NCBI GenBank assembly: GCA_035606695.1
Contig: DATNEW010000001.1
Location: 62,001 to 126,000 of the forward strand
Reading direction: 5' to 3'
DNA: 64,000 nucleotides
Source: Gemmatimonadaceae bacterium
GTDB lineage: Bacteria; Gemmatimonadota; Gemmatimonadetes; Gemmatimonadales; Gemmatimonadaceae
The first letter of the stretch is position 1, and each line of letters begins with the position of its first letter. The notes below the pieces were generated by a model that searched no databases, had not been told where the DNA came from, and saw only the letters and a list, made by a program, of their open reading frames with translations. Positions 15,694 through 23,457 of the stretch are shown in pieces. A program made the position numbers and the translations under genes.

Positions 15694-17442
15694 CTACTGC
15701 GAATACGTCCGCGCGAGATGGTCGGCAATCGAGCCGATCATCGCGTCGCGGCTGCGCTTCGCCTCGAAGGTATGGTTTGCGTCGTCGATGCGCCAAAGCG
15801 AAAGCATCCCGCGCCGGGTCAGAGACCGCACGGCACGGCTGGCGTTGATCATGAGCAGATCGTAGCCAGGGTCGAACCGAGAGAACACGAACGTGACGCG
15901 ACGCCGCGCCGCCGCAATGCGCCGGAGATCGGCATCGAGGTTGTCGCCACCGGACGCGATCGACCGTCCATGCAGCGCTTCGCGCACGCCGGCCACCTTG
16001 TTGCGTGCGATGTCTCGAAAGCGCAGCAGGACGTTTCGCGCGATCGACGTCATGCTGACGTCGTCACGAAAGAGCTTTGCCCACCCCGACACGCTGCGCA
16101 TCGAGCGCATGTATCGCTGCCATTCCTCGTAATGATTCGACGCCGGTTGATCGAGCGACATTCCGGGTTTGTAGTAGAACGTCAGGGGATTGATCAATAC
16201 GCATTCCGTGATCGCGGAATCGTCGAGATCGAGCGCCGCGTGGAACGACGCGTGTGCACCGGAGCAGAGGCCCATCAGCACGAATCGCTCTGACGCGCGT
16301 CGCTGTCGCAGCGCCGCCACCGCGCTCGCGATGACCGCGCTCGCACTCGGGACATACGGCCGGTTCTCTGCCTCGGCGTCCGGCGCAGGATTGTCACCGA
16401 GCCCGGGCAGGTCGAGGCGCAGCGAGCGCAAGCCGGCGGCGGCCAATGCGCGCGCCGCCATGACGTACAAGCGGTTGGGGCCGACGTGATGCGTCGCCCC
16501 TGCGTTCGACAGCAACACCACCGGGCCACGCGCGGCATTAACCGGCTCGCACAGGATGCCGAAGAAGCCGTGTTCGCCGCGAACGTGAACGATCGTTTCG
16601 CGAACGCCGTTCGCCGTGAATGACTGACGTAGAGAGGGCGGGCGCCTGAGCGTGATCTCGCCGCCCGCGCGAGCGGCGAGCCAGCCGACGATCTCGGCGA
16701 TCGCGCGCTCGGGGACCACGGTGTTGTGCGGAACGTCCACCATTCCCGCAAATCCGGGGAGCGATCGCTGCTCGACGCGGCGGCCGGCCGCGGACCAGGC
16801 GGTGTACAGCGCGCCGTCGTCGGGCAGATCGTCGCGCGGTGAGATAAAAATTTGTCTCGCGCTCGGCGGCGCCGCGGACAGGTCGAGGCACGCGAGCCCG
16901 GCCTGCGTGTCTTTAGAGAATGTGAATCCTCCGGGCTCGATGGCGCCGTCCGCCGAACCGGCGTTGCGGTTGCCGCCGGTCATGGCGAGCGCCTTGAGCT
17001 CGCGCACGTACCCGCGGCCCCGCACACACGGCGCCCAGAGTACGAGCGCGTCCAGTGCTTCGTGCTCCGACACTAACGCCGCGAGAGTCGCCCCCATGCG
17101 AAGTCCCACGGCCGCGATCCGCGAGCACCCGGACGCCCGCTTCGCCTCGCGAAACGCTTCGACGACTGACGACCGCCACGCCCCCATGCGATCGGCGTCC
17201 TCGTCACTCCCCGCCGAGTCGCCGCAACCGTCATAGTCGAAACGAAAGGCAGCCACGCCCGCCAGCGCGAGCTCGTCGGCCAACCGCCGGAGCGAGCGAT
17301 GCGCGTTGATGTACTCGTGGCCCACCGGAGGACAGATCACGACGACGAGATCGCGCGCCTCGTTCTTCGGTGCATGCAGCCACCCGAACAGCGCGCGCGA
17401 TTCATTCCCGAAATAGAATGGCGTCCGCTCGACGGCGGTCAC
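15694..17442 (-). CDS. Two-domain alpha/beta hydrolase with non-canonical nucleophiles
   Basis: A 582-residue fusion of two alpha/beta hydrolases, starting at a GTG whose bases overlap the stop of the GH2 gene (GTGA). Domain 1 (~8-258) has CPPVGHEYINAHRSLRRLADELALAG and FRFDYDGCGDSAG, but the elbow is GLRMG (113-117), with Arg at the nucleophile position. Domain 2 (~278-580) has LSNAGATHHVGPNRLY and RLDLPGLGD, and an elbow GLCSG (391-395) with Cys393, plus candidate D524 (RFDPGYD) and H557 (DANHTF). Both resemble exosortase-A-associated hydrolases. Last gene of the aminoacyl-carrier-protein operon; possibly a thioesterase or acyltransferase (inference). Confidence 0.8.
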   Translation of the reverse strand: MTAVERTPFYFGNESRALFGWLHAPKNEARDLVVVICPPVGHEYINAHRSLRRLADELALAGVAAFRFDYDGCGDSAGSDEDADRMGAWRSSVVEAFREAKRASGCSRIAAVGLRMGATLAALVSEHEALDALVLWAPCVRGRGYVRELKALAMTGGNRNAGSADGAIEPGGFTFSKDTQAGLACLDLSAAPPSARQIFISPRDDLPDDGALYTAWSAAGRRVEQRSLPGFAGMVDVPHNTVVPERAIAEIVGWLAARAGGEITLRRPPSLRQSFTANGVRETIVHVRGEHGFFGILCEPVNAARGPVVLLSNAGATHHVGPNRLYVMAARALAAAGLRSLRLDLPGLGDNPAPDAEAENRPYVPSASAVIASAVAALRQRRASERFVLMGLCSGAHASFHAALDLDDSAITECVLINPLTFYYKPGMSLDQPASNHYEEWQRYMRSMRSVSGWAKLFRDDVSMTSIARNVLLRFRDIARNKVAGVREALHGRSIASGGDNLDADLRRIAAARRRVTFVFSRFDPGYDLLMINASRAVRSLTRRGMLSLWRIDDANHTFEAKRSRDAMIGSIADHLARTYSQ

Positions 17443-19988
17443 GCGCGAATCTCCAGACGAGCCGGCGTGCGAAGGTTCAAGGCTTCGACGTACCCGCGCG
17501 GTGTTTCGGCGTCCGACGTCCGGCGCAACTGCACGCGATGCTCGCGCCCCGGCGCGAGATGAAAATAGTTGTCGTCCGGCGCGAACCCGCGGACGTCGAA
17601 TCGCACGCCGTAGAGGAAGCGATCGCTCTCGAGTCTCACGCTCCATGTGTCGTCGCCCGCGCGGGTCGTCTCGACGGCGAGAGTCGCATCCGTGGGTCGC
17701 ACGTCGAGCGCCGTCGCGAAGTGCAGCGCGTTCGCGGCGAACGATCCGTCGACATTGCGCAAGGCGGCGATCGCGACGTCGAACGCCGGCGGTCCGAAGC
17801 GATACGCATACGCCGTATCGTGGAATCCGCCAAGGACTTCTTCGGCGTCGAACGACGCGGTCGTGCTCGCCGCGACCTCGCATTCCAGCGAACGCTCGGC
17901 CACAATCGTCGCGCCATCGCGAACGAGCATCAGCGACACGGCGCCGTTCCACGCGTCACGGCGCTCGTTGACGACGTGCAGGCGAATGCCGTTGAGCCCT
18001 TCGTCCGTGATCGCGATTGCGACCGGCTGCCACGCGCGGCGCAAGTAGTAGTAGCAAGCCTTGGGAACGCCGCGGCTGTCGGTGACTCCCCACCCCGCGC
18101 CCGGCCAGAGATCTCGATAAAACCACACCAACGCGCCTCGACAACGACTTTCTGCGCGACGCCACTCCGCGAAGACACGCGACATTGCTTCGCCCGTCGC
18201 CACGCGTGCGAGATCGAGATATCGGCGCGTGTCGCAGTAGCGGAGGCGCTCAACGTCCGCGCCAAACAACGCGCGCATGCAATGATCGCGAACGTCCTCG
18301 AAATCCCAACCGGCGCCCGTGTCGCGCGGCGTCCGCTTCTTCCACCTCGGATCGTGAATCGCGGGAGGATCGCCGCGCATGATCGTGTCAACCACCTCGG
18401 GCTCCGGAACGTTCGCGAAGCCCAGGCATTCGGGCGTGAACTTTACGTCGGCGCCGCGAACATCGGCGAACGGACGGAGATACGCGCCGATCCCGTAATA
18501 GTGCGTGAGTCCCGAGCGCGTATGAAACGGAAGCGTGCCACCCGACGGCGTCGACGGAACATACGGCACGCCGGGATGGAGTTCGTTGCACAACGACGGC
18601 AAGACTTCCGCGAACAGTGTATTTCGCCACGCGTCGCGCGGCATGCCCAGCATCGCCGCCTGCTGTTCGACTTCACTGTTACCGCAATACGTCACCACGC
18701 ACGGATGTGCGGCTAACCGGCGCAGCTGCTGCGCCGCTTCACGCCGGACGCTCTCGACGAATTGGGGATCGTCGCCGGGATAATCCATGTTCGCGAACAT
18801 GAAGTCCTGCCACACCAGAATTCCAAGCTCGTCGCACAGTCGGTAGAATGCGTCCGACTCGTACACCATCGTCCCGCCGACGCGCACCATGTTCGCGCCG
18901 CCGTCGCGCAGCGTGTGCAGCGCGCCGCGAAGCGCGGCCTCGTCGACCGACAGGCCAACGACGTCCGTTGTCGTCCAGCAGGCCCCGCGGCAGAACACCG
19001 GCCGGCCATTGACGCAGAGTCCGAATTCGTCGTCGTCGCGCACCGCTGCGACATCGCGAAAGCCAATGGCACCGAGTGAAATCTCGGTTGTCTCGCCTGA
19101 CGCCGAGATGCGGAGCGCGCACGAATACAGCTTCGGCTCGCCATGCGTGTGCGGCCACCAGCGCACGACATTGGCGATCGACGCAACCCCACTCAGTCGC
19201 GCCGAGCGCTCGCCGTCGTCCACGTCCTCTTCGTGCGTGACATTCAACGAATGCGCCGTTTCACCGACCACGAGCTCGGCGCTCATGTGTTCGTCGGCGG
19301 CGTTGGTAAGCGCTGAGAATTCCACGACGCCATTGTCGTTCTCGACCGACGAACGCAGCGCGACGTTCCACAGCGCGCCAACGCCCCGGGTTTCGAGCAC
19401 CACCGGCCGCCACGGACCGACCGGCGCCGCGGGGATCGTCCAACCGGGGATTCGGCCGAGCAGCGTCGTGCGAATCCACCGCAACTGTTGCTGCCGAACG
19501 AGCTTGGTCTTCCAACGAGGTCGCGGCCGACGACGAGCCAGCTCGCTGTTGAGTGACCGGCAACAGATCACGAGCTCGTTGCGATCGTGCAAGCTGTCGG
19601 TGACATCCACTTCGTGCGACTCGAACATGTTCGTCGAACGCACCAGCGGCGCACCGTTCAACCACACGTCGGCGAGCGTCGCCAACCCGTCGAAGCGAAG
19701 CACGGAGCGTGCGCCGTGGCGCTCGGCCGACGCCTCGAACGATGTGCGATACCACCAGTCGCTCGCGTCGAAGTCGTCTTCGTCGTCGAGATCCCAGCGA
19801 CCGGCGGCGGCGAGCGCCTGCGCCACTGTGCCGGGCACGCGAGCCGGAATCCAATCGAGCTTGTGCGCGTGCAGCTGTCCTGGCTCGGCAACGCCGTTCG
19901 GCGCGGTGGCAGCCAGGAACCAGTCGCTCGAGAGCGGCAGCGTCCGCGCCGCTACAAGCAGCGCGCCTTGAGGTGATTGATTCCGCAT
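17439..19988 (-). CDS. Glycoside hydrolase family 2 protein (beta-mannosidase-like)
   Basis: An 849-residue protein without a signal peptide. It shows the GH2 order: sugar-binding jelly roll (~20-190, VPGTVAQALAAAGRWD, DWWYRTSFEA, RFDGLATLADVWLNG), an immunoglobulin-like domain, a TIM barrel (FCRGACWTTTDVVG, RDGGANMVRVGGTMVYESDAFYRLCDELGILVWQDFMFANMDYP) and a C-terminal beta domain. The acid/base region is VVTYCGNSEVEQQ (GNNE in mannosidases, here GNSE). The probable nucleophile is the Glu in FTPECLGFANVPEPE. Likely cytoplasmic; overlaps the DUF1839 gene by 37 bp and the hydrolase by 4 bp. Its substrate may be a glycosylated intermediate of the operon's pathway. Confidence 0.85.
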   Translation of the reverse strand: MRNQSPQGALLVAARTLPLSSDWFLAATAPNGVAEPGQLHAHKLDWIPARVPGTVAQALAAAGRWDLDDEDDFDASDWWYRTSFEASAERHGARSVLRFDGLATLADVWLNGAPLVRSTNMFESHEVDVTDSLHDRNELVICCRSLNSELARRRPRPRWKTKLVRQQQLRWIRTTLLGRIPGWTIPAAPVGPWRPVVLETRGVGALWNVALRSSVENDNGVVEFSALTNAADEHMSAELVVGETAHSLNVTHEEDVDDGERSARLSGVASIANVVRWWPHTHGEPKLYSCALRISASGETTEISLGAIGFRDVAAVRDDDEFGLCVNGRPVFCRGACWTTTDVVGLSVDEAALRGALHTLRDGGANMVRVGGTMVYESDAFYRLCDELGILVWQDFMFANMDYPGDDPQFVESVRREAAQQLRRLAAHPCVVTYCGNSEVEQQAAMLGMPRDAWRNTLFAEVLPSLCNELHPGVPYVPSTPSGGTLPFHTRSGLTHYYGIGAYLRPFADVRGADVKFTPECLGFANVPEPEVVDTIMRGDPPAIHDPRWKKRTPRDTGAGWDFEDVRDHCMRALFGADVERLRYCDTRRYLDLARVATGEAMSRVFAEWRRAESRCRGALVWFYRDLWPGAGWGVTDSRGVPKACYYYLRRAWQPVAIAITDEGLNGIRLHVVNERRDAWNGAVSLMLVRDGATIVAERSLECEVAASTTASFDAEEVLGGFHDTAYAYRFGPPAFDVAIAALRNVDGSFAANALHFATALDVRPTDATLAVETTRAGDDTWSVRLESDRFLYGVRFDVRGFAPDDNYFHLAPGREHRVQLRRTSDAETPRGYVEALNLRTPARLEIRA

Positions 19989-20926
19989 TCCCAGCGGCTC
20001 GCCATCGAATCGAGCGGGGTCAGGTCGAGCGGCTTCTTGCGCACCATCGCGCGCGCCAGCTGGAACTGAAAGGTCTTGGCCGCTTCAGAGATCTCTCGAA
20101 ACGCGGTCGCGCTCTCGTCTAGGCCTTCTTCGCCGTGGTGCCCGAGCCAGCGCAAGTACCGGGCGGACAGCTCGTAACACGCGCCAAACTGCCGCAGTGT
20201 CGCGAACGAGTATTGATGGAACTTCTCGATGTTCTCGTCGAGCAGCCCGGAAAGGTCCCGCTGAAAGCGCTCCCGAAATTCCGCGAACGGATTCGCGTTC
20301 GGCACCATCTCGAGATGCTTGCGCAGCAATGCCAGCGACTTTTGAACGACCTGTGGGAACTCTCCTGGCGCGCGCCGCATCTTCACGAGCTCGCAATACG
20401 GCGGCAGCTCGGCGGCATCGCGCGGCTCGCGCAGGCGCAGCACGTCACAGAAGTCGTCGCCCTCGAGGCGATAAAATCCCTGGCCGTGGAAGTAGCCCAG
20501 CCGTTTCGCGTCGACGTCGATGTCGGTGATCGCGACGGTCGACTTCTGATGCGCGATCTTGTATGCGCTGCCGGCCGTATCGGGGAGATAGAACGAATCC
20601 AGCTCCACGAGCACCGGCCGTCCGCGGCTCACCTGCTCCTCGACGTGCGCCACCAACGGACGCCAGATCGCAAGCTCCTGCACGTCGAGGCCGTACAGCT
20701 CGTAGAGATCGAGGAGCGGAAACTTGAAGAAGGTCCACTGATCGCCCTCGAAGTCGATGGCGAAGGTGAACGGCAGCGCCGCGACGGGATCGTGCCCCAG
20801 GGCGTGCAGCAGCTCGATCCAGATGTCGACGTAGCAGTTCGTCTCCGCCCAGAGGCGGCTTTCGTCGCCGTGAATCTGATGGCGCTCGTACGTCGAAGGA
20901 TCGAGCGCGAGCACGCGCTGCATCAT
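19952..20926 (-). CDS. DUF1839 protein, possible cysteine aminoacyltransferase
   Basis: A 324-residue cytoplasmic protein of family DUF1839, often found with amino acid:carrier-protein ligases. Its ATG overlaps the ligase stop (ATGA). Residues 28-40 (ETNCYVDIWIELL) place C31 at the start of a helix. Then RGRPVLVELDSFYLP (D110) and YKIAHQKSTVAITDIDVDAKRLGYF (H126, D136 or D139) follow. This Cys...PVLVELD...H...D layout resembles the papain/C39-like N-terminal domain of BtrH, which moves an acyl group from a carrier protein in butirosin synthesis. The resemblance was judged by eye. A role as transferase from the aminoacylated carrier is therefore inference. Confidence 0.8.
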   Translation of the reverse strand: MMQRVLALDPSTYERHQIHGDESRLWAETNCYVDIWIELLHALGHDPVAALPFTFAIDFEGDQWTFFKFPLLDLYELYGLDVQELAIWRPLVAHVEEQVSRGRPVLVELDSFYLPDTAGSAYKIAHQKSTVAITDIDVDAKRLGYFHGQGFYRLEGDDFCDVLRLREPRDAAELPPYCELVKMRRAPGEFPQVVQKSLALLRKHLEMVPNANPFAEFRERFQRDLSGLLDENIEKFHQYSFATLRQFGACYELSARYLRWLGHHGEEGLDESATAFREISEAAKTFQFQLARAMVRKKPLDLTPLDSMASRWECGINHLKARCL

Positions 20927-21849
20927 AGGCCGAGCATCGTGCGAACGTCGGCCGGCCACGAGCGGGTGTCGAAGCCGTGTCTCTTGAACAGCGCCAGCGC
21001 GATGCGCTCGAGACCAAACCCGATGCACGCCGTGTGTGCTGGATTCCCGTCGGCCGTCCGAATGTCGAACGCCACGCCGAAGTGATCGAGGTGATAGTTG
21101 CACGACGTGACCGCCGTCGGCTTTTCCTCGCATGCCACGGGCACGACGAGCTCGAACTTTAGAGTTTGCTCACGCTGCGTCGCCGCCATCACCCGGCCGC
21201 CGCGGCCGAAGAATGGATCGCTGGCGACGACGGGCTTCGCATCGAGACCGACGGAACGCAGCATCGCTTCTCCGCGCTGCAACCATTCGTCGCGATGCGC
21301 GACGGCTTGCTCGGGCGTACCGAGCCGCACGTACTCGCGCTGCCGGAAGATCTGCATCCGGGCCGGATCGCCCGACGGCTCGTGGCGAAACACGAACGAG
21401 CGCAGATCCACGGTGCGTCCTTCCGGCGGCAGCGTTCCTGTCGCGGTCGGATACAGCGGGTAGCACGCCGCCGGCGTCATCATCACGTCGGTCTTGCACA
21501 ACTCCTTCGTCCAGTCGTCGCCCGCCGATTTCTTGTTGCACAACTGCGCATGGCCGCGTTCGTCGCCCATGAAGCTGTGGACGGAGCCCATGAGGTTGGG
21601 GAACGTCTCGAGATGATCCGTGCGCTCGTAACTCGCGCGGGCGAGAATCGGCGGAAAGCGCATCACTTCGGGCTGGAGATGCGCGCCCATGCGCGTGACG
21701 TAACCCTCGAACCCTTCGATGACCTGCTCGAACGCGCCGGCCAACCCGTACACGCCGGGCACGCCCGACGGAATCAGCAGCCGTGCGTCGATGAGCGACG
21801 TCAAATACTCCTGGTAGACGTCCGCCGCGGGGGTGGTCGCGGTGCCCAT
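20923..21849 (-). CDS. Amino acid:[carrier protein] ligase (truncated seryl-tRNA-synthetase homologue)
   Basis: A 308-residue class II aminoacyl-tRNA-synthetase-like enzyme without the tRNA-binding arm. Known homologues activate glycine or alanine with ATP and load it on the phosphopantetheine of a dedicated carrier protein instead of tRNA. Motif 2 is FRHEPSGDPARMQIFRQREY and motif 3 is GFGLERIALAL. Candidate zinc ligands C129, E172 and C275 keep the spacing of the characterised Bradyrhizobium enzyme (Cys131, Glu176, Cys279). The carrier gene is in the same operon (23080-23334). Start ATG is 3 bp after the upstream stop. Confidence 0.92.
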   Translation of the reverse strand: MGTATTPAADVYQEYLTSLIDARLLIPSGVPGVYGLAGAFEQVIEGFEGYVTRMGAHLQPEVMRFPPILARASYERTDHLETFPNLMGSVHSFMGDERGHAQLCNKKSAGDDWTKELCKTDVMMTPAACYPLYPTATGTLPPEGRTVDLRSFVFRHEPSGDPARMQIFRQREYVRLGTPEQAVAHRDEWLQRGEAMLRSVGLDAKPVVASDPFFGRGGRVMAATQREQTLKFELVVPVACEEKPTAVTSCNYHLDHFGVAFDIRTADGNPAHTACIGFGLERIALALFKRHGFDTRSWPADVRTMLGL

Positions 21850-21852
21850 CGG

Positions 21853-23049
21853 TTATGCCTCTCGCAACGCGAGCAGCATCGTCGCGTTGTGATTCGCGAT
21901 GCGATCGTTGTTGACCATCAATGCCGCGCCGTACGCGTCGCGAAGATGGCGGCCCAGCGCGTACTTGGAATCGTTGCGGTAGCCGTTGATGCCGCAGATG
22001 AGCATCGCGCGGCCGACGATGTCGACGATCAGCTGCGAGCTCGAGAGCTTGAGGTTGTTCGTCCGAATCGCGAACCCGAAGTTTCGAAACGCTTCACTGT
22101 CATTGCCGGCGAGCAGACGATGGTAGTCGTTCACCGCGGTCGTGACATTGTTGCGCATGCCGTGCAGCACGATGTCGACCTCGGCGAGCCGCAAGCTCGA
22201 CGTCGGCGGCATCTGCGGATTCTTGCGCGCCTCGCCCCGCACATACGCGCGCGCGCGATTCACCGCGTCGCTCGCGATGCCAAGCCACAGCGACGCCCAC
22301 ACGATGTGCGAGAAAGGATGCATCGTCTGACTCAGGATGTCGGCGAACGGCGCGGGCAGCACCTGCTCGGTTTTCCCCGTCGCCGTCACGACGAATCCCG
22401 AGCTGCACGTTCCACGGAAGCCGAGCGTGTCCCACGACGAGATCGGCTCGAGCGAATAATCTTCCTTCCAGATCATCACGTGTACCTGATCGCTCGCCGG
22501 CGCATCCGGCGCGCGGCGGCACGTCACGAGGATCTGGTCCGCGTGCTCGCCGTACGAAATGACCGGCGCCTTCTTCGTAAGGCGGAAGCCGTCGGCTTCC
22601 GCCTCCAATGCGCAGATGCTCGAGCGCAAATCGCCTCCCACGCCGAGCTCCGTCGTCGCCGACGCGATGAGCCACTGCTCGTCGACGAGATCGCGCAGAT
22701 ACTGTTCGAAGTACGGCGACTGCTGGCCGTGATGAACGATGCACGCCGCCTGGATCTGGTGCATCGCGAACACCATCGCCGTCGATCCACAGTACTGGCC
22801 GAGCGCTTCGCAGATGCGACCGATGTCGATGACGCTCAGTCCCATTCCACCGAATTCCTCCGGGACGTAGGCGCTCAACAGCTTGAGCTCTCGGAGTGCA
22901 TCGATGCCTTCCTGAGGAAAGCGCGCGCAACTGTCGACCGATGATGCGGCCGGTTGAATGACATCGCGCCCGATCTCGTGGACACGATCCAACAAGCGAT
23001 CGACGTCGACCACCGCACCGCGTGCTTCACGCTCCAACATCGTGCTCAT
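21853..23049 (-). CDS. Acyl-CoA dehydrogenase-like flavoprotein
   Basis: A 398-residue FAD enzyme of the acyl-CoA dehydrogenase superfamily: N-terminal helical domain (LLSAYVPEEFGGMGLSVIDIGRICEALGQYCGSTAMVFAMHQ), a beta domain (SATTELGVGGDLRSS, VISYGEHADQILVTCR, GFRGTCSSGF) and a C-terminal four-helix domain. RBS GGGGAG precedes ATG at 23049; an in-frame start 21 bp upstream is less likely. In this operon the natural substrate is probably the aminoacyl group on the carrier protein, as with prolyl-carrier-protein oxidases of pyrrole pathways; that is inference from context. Alternative: a simple fatty acyl dehydrogenase. Confidence 0.85.
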   Translation of the reverse strand: MSTMLEREARGAVVDVDRLLDRVHEIGRDVIQPAASSVDSCARFPQEGIDALRELKLLSAYVPEEFGGMGLSVIDIGRICEALGQYCGSTAMVFAMHQIQAACIVHHGQQSPYFEQYLRDLVDEQWLIASATTELGVGGDLRSSICALEAEADGFRLTKKAPVISYGEHADQILVTCRRAPDAPASDQVHVMIWKEDYSLEPISSWDTLGFRGTCSSGFVVTATGKTEQVLPAPFADILSQTMHPFSHIVWASLWLGIASDAVNRARAYVRGEARKNPQMPPTSSLRLAEVDIVLHGMRNNVTTAVNDYHRLLAGNDSEAFRNFGFAIRTNNLKLSSSQLIVDIVGRAMLICGINGYRNDSKYALGRHLRDAYGAALMVNNDRIANHNATMLLALREA

Positions 23050-23079
23050 GTGTTGCTCCCCGCCGCCCAAGCGGCCGTA

Positions 23080-23334
23080 TCAGGCGACCGCCTGCTTGTC
23101 CGTGAGTTGCCGGATCGCGTCAGCCAACGACGCAATGCTGCCGAAGGTCTTTCGGCTCAACATCGAATCGGGAAACTCGACGTCGAACGCGTCCTCGAGC
23201 GCGAGCATCAGCCCGACCGTCGCGAGCGACGTCAGACCGGCGCTGTACAGATCGCTGTCATCGCTGAGATTCGCGATCGGCGCGGCGAGTCGTCCGTGCT
23301 GGCCGACGATCTCTCGTACTTTTTCCGCGTGCAT
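23080..23334 (-). CDS. Acyl/aminoacyl carrier protein
   Basis: An 84-residue four-helix carrier protein. The phosphopantetheine attachment serine is S36 in SAGLTSLATV (DSL-type motif, here TSL). DDSDLYSAGL and DVEFPDSMLSRKTFGSIASLADAIRQL are typical of carriers paired with amino acid:carrier-protein ligases. RBS GGAGG lies 7 nt before ATG. First gene of the operon; the next gene starts 30 bp downstream. No phosphopantetheinyl transferase is in the window, so modification must rely on one encoded elsewhere. Confidence 0.9.
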   Translation of the reverse strand: MHAEKVREIVGQHGRLAAPIANLSDDSDLYSAGLTSLATVGLMLALEDAFDVEFPDSMLSRKTFGSIASLADAIRQLTDKQAVA

Positions 23335-23351
23335 CCACTGCCTCCACGACG

Positions 23352-23388
23352 AAAAGCCCTCGTCGGGCGATCTTCGCGCGACGAAGGC
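23352..23388 (-). terminator. Hairpin with T-run ahead of the carrier-protein gene
   Basis: On the minus strand GCCTTCGTCG and CGACGAGGGC can pair around a 13-nt loop and are followed by TTTT, only 17 nt before the carrier-protein ATG. It may terminate the upstream M28 peptidase transcript, or act in the 5' leader of the carrier operon. Confidence 0.5.
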
Positions 23389-23457
23389 TTTCAGGTTCAG
23401 CTGGGTTCAACGTGATACGTCATGCGTGTGACATAACGCACGACGTGCGCCACTCGT

